From positions 1 through 19,849 of the forward strand of contig DLOX01000011.1 of assembly GCA_002478575.1 (NCBI GenBank): a stretch of DNA of 19,849 nucleotides, read 5' to 3'. The position numbers were made by a program, and so were the translations under genes. The notes beneath the pieces were generated by a model. That model was not told where the DNA came from. It did no database searches and saw only the letters and a program-made list of their open reading frames with translations. Below, piece after piece: positions 1-6,508 of the stretch (position 1 is the first letter of the stretch; each line of letters opens with the position of its first letter). Source of the stretch: Sphingomonadales bacterium UBA7473. Lineage in GTDB: Bacteria; Pseudomonadota; Alphaproteobacteria; Sphingomonadales; Sphingomonadaceae.

Positions 1-40
1 AAGGGACGATGATCACAAAGGCCTAGTTTCATTGTGACCA

Positions 41-68
41 TCCTTCCTTCGTGCCTTGGTGTGAAACG
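41..68. repeat. Degenerate CTTCGTG-type intergenic repeat
   Basis: This stretch carries a short-period motif (CTTCGTGCCTTGGTGTGAA). Its reverse complement matches the repeat at 9911-9940 at about 15 of 19 positions. Motifs of this kind occur widely between genes in sphingomonads. It has no coding content that I can see. The assignment rests only on the comparison of these two copies. Confidence 0.35.
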
Positions 69-101
69 ATTTCTTGGCTCCGCTACTATCCCCTCACGTC
101 C

Positions 102-255
102 GTCATCCCGGGCTTGATCCGGGATCCATGCCTCCATGGCGCGGCGAGCTCGCTGACCCAGGATATCGTCCTTCAACATCCAACGCGTCCTGTACGATGA
201 GGCATGGATTCCGGGTCAAGGATCTCCTGAGCTTCGCCGAAGGGCCCGGAATGAC
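102..255. repeat. MITE-like inverted-repeat element, copy 1 (carries a 24-nt insert)
   Basis: The element begins with GTCATCCCGGGCTTGATCC and ends with the inverted form, finishing GGAATGAC. Its interior aligns with the copy at 1079-1209, including shared TCGCTGA, ATCCAACGC and GAGGCATGG blocks, so these are diverged copies of one element. The right arm is broken by 24 extra nucleotides (221-244) containing CTGAGCTTCGCCGAAGG, itself a small palindromic motif of a type common in sphingomonads. Without the insert the length is 130 bp, close to the 131 bp of copy 2. Together with 41-68 this accounts for most of the gene-free first 329 bases. Confidence 0.8.
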
Positions 256-304
256 GGGGCACCCAGTAGGAGAAAAATATCGGAACATAGTGAAATATAT
301 TGAC

Positions 305-317
305 ATATTCGGAATAT
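305..317. promoter_or_regulatory. AT-rich inverted repeat ahead of the first gene
   Basis: ATATTC and GAATAT form a perfect inverted repeat around one central G. It lies in an AT-rich patch just upstream of the first gene and overlaps the end of a TTGACA hexamer (300-305). This could be an operator or promoter element. No well-spaced -10 hexamer follows, so the role is a guess. Confidence 0.25.
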
Positions 318-329
318 TATGGCACCTAT

Positions 330-1043
330 ATGGTTATGTCAAACCTTCTCTCCTCCTTCGCCCCCGTCCCCCGCGCCGCTGAACGGCATGATGGTTGGAC
401 CCCTGAACGACAACGCGGCTTCATTGCAGCCTTGTGCGAATATGGCTCTGTGCGAGCGGCGGCCGAAAAGGTTGGGATGAAGGCGGGATCGGCTTATCGG
501 TTACGGGCGTCTGATGGTGCAGCTGAATTTGCAGCGGCTTGGGATGAGGCGTTGAAGGTGGGCTGGGCGCAACTGACGGACATTGCCATGGACCGCGCCG
601 TCAATGGCGTCGCTGTTCCTCATTTCTACAAAGGCGAGAAAGTGGGGGAGCGCATCTGGTATGATAATAAGCTCCTGATGTTCATGCTCCGCCAAACCAA
701 CACGCGGCGCTTTGGTCCGCATGCGGCCGACTATGACTTTGCTGATGAAGCGCGGGTCGCCGAAAAGTCGGCCTTTGAACGGCGGCTGGAGGTCATCAGA
801 AAAGCCGAGGAGATGATCGAGAATCTGCAAGAGATGCTCGATTATGATGACACGTCCCCCGAAGATGAGTCCCTAGGCCGTGAAGAGCGGGACAAGATCA
901 GCGAGCGGATCGTGGCGCTGCAAGATCATGTCGATAATCTCAAGCATGGCTTGCCATCCAACGCCACTGCACTTGCAATGATGCCCATTGCTCAACCAAG
1001 CCAGCCTTGGTCACACAGCGCCGCTTGGCACGGGAGTGGGTGA
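330..1043 (+). CDS. Terminase-small-subunit-like HTH protein with coiled coil
   Basis: A 237-residue protein of unknown exact role. Residues 24-62 (TPERQRGFIAALCEYGSVRA onward to AYRLR) have the look of the helix-turn-helix found in phage terminase small subunits and in many stand-alone alphaproteobacterial proteins. Residues 105-128 keep the IWYDNKLLMFMLR block typical of these relatives. Residues about 140-205 are highly charged and probably form a coiled coil. The ATG at 330 was chosen over an in-frame TTG at 300, because TTGACA at 300 looks more like promoter sequence. ATG at 336 is equally possible, and neither has a strong Shine-Dalgarno sequence. No other phage gene is nearby and both sides carry repeat elements, so this is probably a domesticated DNA-binding protein. 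HTH assignment is fairly safe; function is unknown. Confidence 0.75.
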   Translation: MVMSNLLSSFAPVPRAAERHDGWTPERQRGFIAALCEYGSVRAAAEKVGMKAGSAYRLRASDGAAEFAAAWDEALKVGWAQLTDIAMDRAVNGVAVPHFYKGEKVGERIWYDNKLLMFMLRQTNTRRFGPHAADYDFADEARVAEKSAFERRLEVIRKAEEMIENLQEMLDYDDTSPEDESLGREERDKISERIVALQDHVDNLKHGLPSNATALAMMPIAQPSQPWSHSAAWHGSG

Positions 1044-1078
1044 GGAGAGTCTTGTTCTATTTTGCCATTCCCAACGCT

Positions 1079-1209
1079 GTCATTCCGGACTTGATCCGGA
1101 ATCCATGCCTCGATGATGGGGGGAGTTCGCTGATTCAGAATTTGAACCTGCAATATCCAACGCTTCCCCAAGCACTGAGGCATGGATTCCGGATCAAGCC
1201 CGGAATGAC
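1079..1209. repeat. MITE-like inverted-repeat element, copy 2 (intact)
   Basis: A 131-bp element bounded by 32-bp terminal inverted repeats. The left end begins GTCATTCCGGACTTGATCC. The reverse complement of the right end begins GTCATTCCGGGCTTGATCC and matches the left end except at one base. The interior aligns with copy 1. Each end also contains its own small palindrome (TCCGGA-type), so the ends can fold independently. No transposase is encoded. It sits between the first gene and the 3' end of the GIY-YIG gene, ending 9 bp before that gene's stop. Confidence 0.85.
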
Positions 1210-1217
1210 TGGAGAGC

Positions 1218-1535
1218 TTATGTCGTTTGGCGAGGCTTCCCCTCAACCAGCCCCCAAGCGATACCCAAATCGTTCCAATTGGGATTATGGGCTTCGATCA
1301 AATCCACTTTCCACCGCCGTGCCCAGTTTTTGAGCTGCTTCTCCCGTGCAATGGCGTCGGCCATTCGGTCGAAACTTTCAGCGTGGACCAACCGCATCAC
1401 GCCATGACACGACGTGAAGCCGGGCACACCTTTTTGGCGATGCTGAAACAACCGCTTAGCAAGGTCTGACGTGACGCCCACATAAAGTGTGCCGCCTTTC
1501 TGACTTGCAAGAATGTAGATGCAAGGTTGGTGCAT
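1218..1535 (-). CDS. GIY-YIG nuclease family protein
   Basis: A 105-residue single-domain protein of the GIY-YIG endonuclease superfamily, the small stand-alone type common in Alphaproteobacteria. The diagnostic first block is present as CIYIL (5-9) and LYVG (17-20), followed by the conserved arginine in AKRLFQHR (Arg28). The metal-binding glutamate is in IAREKQLKNW (Glu65), with asparagines near 84-88. The length is normal for the family. These proteins are thought to cut or bind structured DNA, but their cellular task is generally unknown. The ATG at 1535 gives a complete domain, although the Shine-Dalgarno sequence ahead of it is weak. It is isolated: the gene upstream on the same strand is the S1P-lyase-like gene, separated by a hairpin repeat. 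Confidence 0.9.
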   Translation of the reverse strand: MHQPCIYILASQKGGTLYVGVTSDLAKRLFQHRQKGVPGFTSCHGVMRLVHAESFDRMADAIAREKQLKNWARRWKVDLIEAHNPNWNDLGIAWGLVEGKPRQTT

Positions 1536-1597
1536 GGTATGTCGATATCATGCAAATTAGCATCAATGAAGCTCTGTTTTGTGCTATCCACACCATA

Positions 1598-1624
1598 GTC
1601 ATCCCGGATCAAGTCCGGGATGAC
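1598..1624. repeat. Solo hairpin copy of the repeat element
   Basis: A perfect inverted repeat: GTCATCCCGGA, a TCAAG loop, then TCCGGGATGAC, giving 11-bp arms. The arms equal the outermost ends of the elements at 102 and 1079, so this is a solo or internally deleted copy. It lies 19 bp beyond the stop of the minus-strand lyase-like gene. It could therefore fold in that transcript as a 3' stabiliser or terminator, although no T-run follows. Confidence 0.8.
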
Positions 1625-1643
1625 ATGAGTGAGGCTGGAACGC

Positions 1644-3083
1644 TTACCCCCCACTCGGCACATAAAGATCGTTGAAAAACTCGGTCATCACCTTTTGGGC
1701 GACTTCAGGTTTCATCGCATTGAGCATGGAATTGATCGCAGTTGTGCCTTCGGGCAAGCCATCGCTTGTGCCAGCGGCGGCCATTAACTGTTGATAGGTC
1801 TCGGGGGTGAAGAGAGAAGCATCCAGCGCGCCTAACATCGCTTTCATTGGCGCGGGGATGACTTCTTCGTTGACGCCTTTGGCTTCCGCAATGCTGGCGT
1901 TCAGATCGGGCAAGAAACGGTCCACCACGTCAATGGTCGATTGATCGATGGAGAGGTGAATATTCTCCTTTGATCCCATGTAGCCGAGCTGCGGCTGCAC
2001 AAACCAGCCGCGCCGCCGCATCGCATCGACAATCGGGAAGATGCTGAACTGATCGGATGTGAAGGCGATGAGGCAGCTTTCAGGTTCGGCCAGAAGCTCA
2101 ACGTCGGGGTGGGCGCGCAAAGCATCAGCGATGATCCGAGTGGCGTGCAACTTGCGCTCTGCAAAGCGCATATAGCCTTCATCGCCCAGATAGTTGAGGA
2201 CCGCCCAGCAAGCCGCCAATGGCCCGCCTGATTTGGTCGATTGGATCGTTGGGTTGATGACGGAATAGCCGGTCCAAGTTGCAGCGGTGAAAATCTGATG
2301 GCGGCGAAGCTCTTTGGATCGATAAAGGACCACGCTCGCGCCTTTGGCCGCATAGCCATATTTGTGGAAATCCATGGACATGGATGTGACGCCGGGGACG
2401 GCGAAATCAAAGTCCGTCACGCTCGCGCCCAATCGACGGAAGTATGGCAGCACGAAACCACCAATGCAGCCATCGACATGAAGCAGCAAGTTACGCTCCA
2501 GTGCCAGCGCCCCAAGCTCTGGAATGGGATCAATGACGCCATGCGCATATTGGCAAGCGGAACCGACCATCAGGATCGTGTTCTCATTGATCGCGGCTGC
2601 CATATCTTCGGGCCGGACTTTCCATGTGGCGGGATCGACCTCAACCAACCGCATCTTCATATCGAAATAATGGGCGGCCTTTTGGAAACAGGCATGGGCC
2701 GTAACGGGCAAAATAATCTCTGGTTCGGCAATGCCCCGTTCGCTGCGGGCATAATCGCGCGCGGCTTTGACAGCGAGCAGGCAGCTTTCGGTGCCGCCGC
2801 TGGTGAAATTGCCTACGCACTCGGCATCGCCCCGCAGATGGTTGATCGCCATCGCGACAATGTCATTCTCGAAACGGAGGAGCGAGGGATAGACGGTGGG
2901 GTCCAGCGCATTTTCGGTGAGGTAGCGCATGTAAGCGGTTTTCACGACATCCTCGACATCGCGACCGCCCTCATAAACATAGGCAAAGGTGCCGCCTTCG
3001 CGCCATGGCAAATCCTGCTGACCATAATCTTCGAGCGCCTGCATTACGGCATCGCGGCTTAGGCCTTTGGCGGGAATCTTCAT
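1644..3083 (-). CDS. Sphingosine-1-phosphate lyase-like PLP enzyme
   Basis: A 479-residue fold-type I PLP enzyme of the group II decarboxylase / sphinganine-1-phosphate aldolase family. Such lyases cleave phosphorylated long-chain bases to a fatty aldehyde and phosphoethanolamine, a plausible role in an organism that makes sphingolipids. Visible motifs are NFTSGGTES (92-100, phosphate cup), TAHACFQKA (128-136, the His stacking on PLP), HVDGCIGGF (202-210, Asp204 contacting the pyridine nitrogen) and DFHKYGYAAKG (238-248, Lys241 as the Schiff-base lysine). The start at 3083 has GAGGAG just upstream; a longer frame to 3173 lacks such a site. Unlike the eukaryotic enzyme there is no N-terminal membrane anchor, so it should be cytoplasmic. 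An amino-acid decarboxylase of the same superfamily is the main alternative. Confidence 0.85.
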   Translation of the reverse strand: MKIPAKGLSRDAVMQALEDYGQQDLPWREGGTFAYVYEGGRDVEDVVKTAYMRYLTENALDPTVYPSLLRFENDIVAMAINHLRGDAECVGNFTSGGTESCLLAVKAARDYARSERGIAEPEIILPVTAHACFQKAAHYFDMKMRLVEVDPATWKVRPEDMAAAINENTILMVGSACQYAHGVIDPIPELGALALERNLLLHVDGCIGGFVLPYFRRLGASVTDFDFAVPGVTSMSMDFHKYGYAAKGASVVLYRSKELRRHQIFTAATWTGYSVINPTIQSTKSGGPLAACWAVLNYLGDEGYMRFAERKLHATRIIADALRAHPDVELLAEPESCLIAFTSDQFSIFPIVDAMRRRGWFVQPQLGYMGSKENIHLSIDQSTIDVVDRFLPDLNASIAEAKGVNEEVIPAPMKAMLGALDASLFTPETYQQLMAAAGTSDGLPEGTTAINSMLNAMKPEVAQKVMTEFFNDLYVPSGG

Positions 3084-3269
3084 GGCGCTCTCCTCTGTTA
3101 TGAGGGAAGTGTGGCCGATCGAGGGAGGCGGATCAAGCCATCGCCGCTGAGACTCATTCTGTCGCAGGCCCACCCGGCTGATCCCGGCCTATGCCCGCCA
3201 TAACCCATTGAACGCGCATGTTCATCTGGCTGACAGGCGCGGAATTCTAGCCGCGACCGGGCTGGTTCC

Positions 3270-3292
3270 AAGGAGGAAACAGTTTGTACTGA
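3270..3292 (+). promoter_or_regulatory. Perfect Shine-Dalgarno followed by a two-codon ORF
   Basis: AAGGAGG at 3270-3276 is a full consensus ribosome site. Seven bases later stands TTG-TAC-TGA (3284-3292), a minimal start-codon-stop unit. The true start of the outer-membrane protein follows at 3315 with its own AAGGAAG at 3301-3307. This may be a leader influencing translation of the downstream gene, or chance. Confidence 0.3.
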
Positions 3293-3314
3293 ACACACAA
3301 AAGGAAGTCTTATT

Positions 3315-4097
3315 ATGAAAACGCTCACGCTCTCCCTGGCCGCAACGGCCATGGCATTTTCGTTAGCGCCAAGCGCGGCTTTCGCGCAGACCTATATTGG
3401 TGTTTCAGGGGGTATTTCGCTGAAAAATGAAAGCAACAATAGAGGCACATTCACAGGCGCTGTGCCCGCCACAACCGCAGCACCGCTGTATCCGGAAATT
3501 CCTTCCGGAACTGAGCTCGGGTGGAAAACCGAATTTGACAATGGCCTGAACGTCAATGCGCAGGTGGGGCACCGGTTCGAAGGCGGCGTCCGCATTGAAG
3601 GCGAAGTCAGCTATACGAAGAATGGCGTCAAACGGCACAGCGGCTTGGCTGTCGGCGGCACGACCATCGATGATCTTGATGCGTCTGTGCTAACACGCGG
3701 GGCAACGGTCGGCTCCACAGTCGGCACGGTCCTCGACAGTGGGATTGGCAAAACCACGAGCCTCGGCCTTTTCGCCAATGCCTTTTATGATTTCAACTCG
3801 GGCGGCAGCTTTCAGCCTTATGTCGGTGGCGGGATTGGCCTTTCACGCAATAAGGTTGATTATCGCCCATCCGATATTGACGTTGGCCAAGGCAAACAGA
3901 CCAAATTTGCCTATCAGCTGACGGCAGGCGCAACCTATAAGATCAGCGATAGCGTCGAGGTCTTTGGCCAATATCGTTATCGAGACAATGGCCGCACCAA
4001 GATCGGACTTGATCTTTTGCCAGCGGACTTATCCGTGAAGGTCACGCAATCCATCTTCTCCATGGGCTTGCGCATTCCTTTTGGCGGCGGGCAATAG
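3315..4097 (+). CDS. Outer-membrane beta-barrel protein (opacity/porin-like)
   Basis: A 260-residue secreted protein of the small outer-membrane beta-barrel type (OMP_b-brl / opacity-like). Residues 1-24 form a clear signal peptide ending in AAFA, with cleavage before QTYIGVSGG. The rest alternates short amphipathic strands with loops: SGGISLKNE, QVGHRFEGGVRIEGEVSYTK, FANAFYDFNSGGSFQPYVGG, EVFGQYRYRDN and finally FSMGLRIPFGGGQ, the terminal strand. The barrel would have about eight strands. The start has AAGGAAG at the right distance. The 231-bp gap to the divergent lyase gene must hold its promoter, but I could not identify convincing hexamers. A good terminator hairpin follows at 4111, so it is probably transcribed alone. 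Substrate or binding partner is unknown. Confidence 0.88.
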   Translation: MKTLTLSLAATAMAFSLAPSAAFAQTYIGVSGGISLKNESNNRGTFTGAVPATTAAPLYPEIPSGTELGWKTEFDNGLNVNAQVGHRFEGGVRIEGEVSYTKNGVKRHSGLAVGGTTIDDLDASVLTRGATVGSTVGTVLDSGIGKTTSLGLFANAFYDFNSGGSFQPYVGGGIGLSRNKVDYRPSDIDVGQGKQTKFAYQLTAGATYKISDSVEVFGQYRYRDNGRTKIGLDLLPADLSVKVTQSIFSMGLRIPFGGGQ

Positions 4098-4110
4098 CCT
4101 GAATTGAGGA

Positions 4111-4143
4111 GAGGCAGGCGTGAGAAAGGGTTGCGCCTGCCTC
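4111..4143 (+). terminator. Terminator after the outer-membrane protein gene
   Basis: GAGGCAGGCG (4111-4120) pairs perfectly with CGCCTGCCTC (4134-4143) across a 13-nt loop. A CCTCCATTTTG tract follows. It lies 13 bp after the stop of the outer-membrane protein gene and separates it from the racemase gene. The T-run is short, so termination may be partial. Confidence 0.65.
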
Positions 4144-4219
4144 CCTCCATTTTGAAACAGTTGACGCGAACGGCAAGTCGTTCCAACGCTCTCGTAAATG
4201 ATAACGGGAGTGATTTTTT

Positions 4220-5263
4220 ATGGCAGGCGTTCTTGACGGCGTAACGATCATCGAGATGGCAGGGATCGGACCCGGCCCTTTTTGCGGGATGATGCTCGCT
4301 GACCATGGCGCGCGCGTGATCCGGGTGGATCGGGCCGGGGCGCATGATGCCCAAGGCAAGGATGTTCTCTCTCGCAATCGCGAATTGATCAATGCCGATC
4401 TGAAGACGCCTGAAGGCATTGCGCAGGTCCGCGAGCTGGTCAAGAGCGCAGACGGCATTTTCGAAGGCTTCCGCCCCGGCGTGATGGAGCGGCTTGGCCT
4501 TGGGCCAGATGTGCTGCTCGAAGACAATCCCGCGCTCATCTATGGCCGGATGACGGGATGGGGGCAAGTCGGCACGCTTGCTCATGCGGCCGGGCATGAC
4601 ATCAACTATATCTCCATCACCGGCAATCTGCACGGCTATGGCCGCCCCAATGAAAAGCCGACACCGCCGACCAATGCGATTGGGGATTTCGCAGGCGGCG
4701 GGATGATGCTGGCGTTCGGGATGGTTGCAGGGATTTTGAACGCTCGCTCCACGGGCAAAGGCCAAGTGATTGATTGCGCGATGACCGATGGTGCTGCCGT
4801 TATCCATGCCATGCAATGGGGCTTTCGCAACATGGGCGCTTGGCAAGACACGCGCGGCGTCAATCTTCTCGATACCGCTGCCCATTTCTATGACACTTAT
4901 GAATGTGCTGATGGCAAGTATGTCTCGATTGGATCGATTGAACCGCAATTTTATGCTCTGTTGCGTGGTGCCTTGGGTTTGACCGAAGATGAAGCCTTCA
5001 ACGCTCAAATGGATCGATCACAATGGCCCGTGTTGAAGGATCGATTGACCGCGATCTTCAAGACCAAAACGCGCGACGAATGGGCCGCGATCATGGAAGG
5101 CACGGACATTTGCTTTGGCTCCATCCTTTCGATGGCAGAGGCGTTGGAGCATCCGCATAATGTCGCGCGGGGCACCTTTGTCGATGTGAATGGCGATCCC
5201 CAACCCGGCCCATCGCCGCGCTTCCTCGGCACGCCCGCGCCAGCGCCTGTCGGACGGAGATAG
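4220..5263 (+). CDS. Alpha-methylacyl-CoA racemase (CoA-transferase family III)
   Basis: A 347-residue CaiB/BaiF-fold enzyme that closely resembles alpha-methylacyl-CoA racemase, which interconverts the 2R and 2S forms of methyl-branched acyl-CoAs so that beta-oxidation can proceed. GHDINYISITG (125-135) carries His126 and NAIGDFAGGGMM (152-163) carries Asn152 and Asp156. Arg91 and Glu241 are also present. These positions agree, even in numbering, with the active-site residues known from the Mycobacterium tuberculosis enzyme MCR. A CoA transferase would instead have a catalytic Asp in a different context, so racemase is favoured. The ATG at 4220 is preceded by a CGGGAG site. It is the first gene of a run of five on the plus strand and its stop lies only 4 bp before the next gene. 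Confidence 0.9.
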   Translation: MAGVLDGVTIIEMAGIGPGPFCGMMLADHGARVIRVDRAGAHDAQGKDVLSRNRELINADLKTPEGIAQVRELVKSADGIFEGFRPGVMERLGLGPDVLLEDNPALIYGRMTGWGQVGTLAHAAGHDINYISITGNLHGYGRPNEKPTPPTNAIGDFAGGGMMLAFGMVAGILNARSTGKGQVIDCAMTDGAAVIHAMQWGFRNMGAWQDTRGVNLLDTAAHFYDTYECADGKYVSIGSIEPQFYALLRGALGLTEDEAFNAQMDRSQWPVLKDRLTAIFKTKTRDEWAAIMEGTDICFGSILSMAEALEHPHNVARGTFVDVNGDPQPGPSPRFLGTPAPAPVGRR

Positions 5264-5267
5264 GGGT

Positions 5268-6191
5268 ATGGGACGGCCTGATACTCTGGATCGGCTGGTG
5301 CAGATCCTGATGGGGATCGTGGCCGTCTTCTATCTCATCAATGCGGCCCTGATGATCATTGACCCGATGGGCTGGTATCAGCTGGTCGGCACCGTGAAAG
5401 CGACGGGTCCCGCCAATCTTCATTTCATCCGCGATATTGGGATTGCCTTTGCTGTCAGCGGGCTGGTTCTTGGTTTTGCGTTTGTGCGGCCAGGGCAAAG
5501 ATGGCTGAGCGCGGTTGTGGGCAATCTATGGCCGACCTTTCACGGCCTGCTTCACATCTGGGAAGTGAGTGTTGGGATTTGTTCGCCTGACATCTTCTGG
5601 CAAGATGCGCCGGGCGTGTTGGGACCACCGTTGCTGGTTTGGGTGGCGCTTGGGATTCTCTTCGCGCGACAACGGATTTCACCAGCGGGTGTGCCGAAGG
5701 CTGTCTACCTCAAAGCCGTTGAGGCGATGGCCCCCGGCGAAAATGACTATATGCGGGAGTTAGCAGCGGCGCCGGGCGGGGTACTCGAAAAGTTCAAGCA
5801 TTTTCAGCCGCTCACCATGCATCGCTATGAAGCCCCTGCTGATCTGTTCCACATGGCGCGCATCGGCGCGACTTTGGTTGAGGATTGCGGCCCCTGCGCC
5901 ATGACAGCGGCCACCGGCGCGTTGAGCGATGGTGTTGATGCGGACTTGGTCAACGCCGCGCTGAAGGGCGAGCCCCCTGAAGGCAGCTTGCAAACCGCCT
6001 TCGTGTTCGGTGCGGCAATCGCCCAGCAGTCGAGCGATGCTTCGGTGCTAGGCGATTTGATCGAAGCCGAATGGGGCCGTGTGGTCCGCTTGGAGCTTGC
6101 GGTAACCGCCGCCACTGTGCGCGCTTATCCCGCGATGAAGCGCGGGCTGGGTTTGACGACGGCTTGTTCGGCTACGCGATTGGAGGTTTAA
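5268..6191 (+). CDS. Membrane protein fused to an AhpD-like (CMD-family) domain
   Basis: A 307-residue two-part protein. Residues 1-135 contain about four membrane segments (near 12-31, 54-73, 80-100 and 118-134) with a NLHFIRDIG loop. Residues 165-300 are soluble and resemble the AhpD/carboxymuconolactone-decarboxylase fold, with the core HMARIGATLVEDCGPCAMTA (195-214). Cys207 and Cys210 form a CxxC as in AhpD, but the histidine that follows in AhpD (CxxCxxxH) is Ala214 here. A thiol-redox or peroxidase-like role at the membrane is possible but unproven. The ATG at 5268 was chosen because GGAGA lies 7 bp upstream and because it starts 4 bp after the racemase stop. An upstream in-frame start at 5190 would overlap that gene by 74 bp. 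Translation is probably coupled to the racemase. Confidence 0.75.
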   Translation: MGRPDTLDRLVQILMGIVAVFYLINAALMIIDPMGWYQLVGTVKATGPANLHFIRDIGIAFAVSGLVLGFAFVRPGQRWLSAVVGNLWPTFHGLLHIWEVSVGICSPDIFWQDAPGVLGPPLLVWVALGILFARQRISPAGVPKAVYLKAVEAMAPGENDYMRELAAAPGGVLEKFKHFQPLTMHRYEAPADLFHMARIGATLVEDCGPCAMTAATGALSDGVDADLVNAALKGEPPEGSLQTAFVFGAAIAQQSSDASVLGDLIEAEWGRVVRLELAVTAATVRAYPAMKRGLGLTTACSATRLEV

Positions 6192-6203
6192 GCTTGCACG
6201 GCA

Positions 6204-6233
6204 TTTGACGACCATTTTCCCCAATGGTAGAAT
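6204..6233 (+). promoter_or_regulatory. Promoter and operator of the vapBC pair
   Basis: TTGACG (6204-6209) and TAGAAT (6228-6233) are separated by 18 bp, each matching the sigma-70 consensus at five of six bases. Between them ACCATT (6211-6216) and AATGGT (6223-6228) form an inverted repeat with a 6-bp spacer, touching the -10 box. A further ACCATC half-site lies at 6251-6256, next to the start codon. This is the arrangement expected for autorepression by a ribbon-helix-helix antitoxin. Binding is inferred, not shown. Confidence 0.6.
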
Positions 6234-6256
6234 GACTTTACATTGGAGGTACCATC

Positions 6257-6508
6257 ATGGGCGTGCAAATGAACATCAAAAGCCCGGAAGCGCGGGCCTT
6301 GGCCGAAAAGATCGCCAAACGGCGCGGCGTGAGCTTGACTGAGGCTGTTGTGGATTCGCTGAAAGCGGCGGATCGGGCGTTGCAAAATGAAGATCGTGAA
6401 AAGCGCGTGCTTGCTATGATTGCGCGATCTCGGGCACTGTTCAGCGATGAGGATCGCGCTGTTGATCATGGCGAGCTGCTGTATGATGAAGCGGGCTTGC
6501 CGAAATGA
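6257..6508 (+). CDS. vapB: VapB-family antitoxin
   Basis: An 83-residue antitoxin of the VapB / Rv0623-like transcription-factor family. Residues 5-36 (MNIKSPEARALAEKIA then RRGVSLTEAVVDSL) form the ribbon-helix-helix DNA-binding half. The C-terminal part, ending in HGELLYDEAGLPK, is the conserved segment that wraps the toxin's PIN active site. GGAGG at 6245-6249 sets the start at 6257 rather than the internal Met5. The stop overlaps the toxin start in ATGA (6505-6508), the usual coupling. The antitoxin should repress its own promoter through the inverted repeat at 6211-6228, alone or with the toxin. Confidence 0.9.
   Translation: MGVQMNIKSPEARALAEKIAKRRGVSLTEAVVDSLKAADRALQNEDREKRVLAMIARSRALFSDEDRAVDHGELLYDEAGLPK

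Noticed and set aside
74..382. 102-residue plus-strand frame containing HPGLDPGS
   Set aside because: It is a translation of the repeat element at 102-255. Peptides such as GLDPGS and WIPDQVRND are well-known spurious products of these repeats. The same applies to the minus-strand frames at 103-306 and 992-1246 and the plus frame at 1007-1333.
330..1043. Evidence of a prophage at the left end
   Set aside because: Only one terminase-like protein is present. No integrase, capsid, portal, tail or lysis gene and no attachment-site duplication is visible.
2241..3062. 273-residue plus-strand frame opposite the S1P-lyase-like gene
   Set aside because: It is antisense to a gene with complete PLP-enzyme motifs, and its translation shows no recognisable domain. 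It is a shadow frame of high-GC coding DNA.
3977..5008. 343-residue minus-strand frame opposite the racemase
   Set aside because: It overlaps the tail of the barrel gene, the terminator and the racemase in antisense, and shows no motif. The racemase frame has all active-site residues.
4220..5263. Formyl-CoA or carnitine CoA-transferase identity for the family III protein
   Set aside because: His126, Asp156, Asn152, Arg91 and Glu241 match the racemase active site, whereas CoA transferases of the family use a different Asp context.
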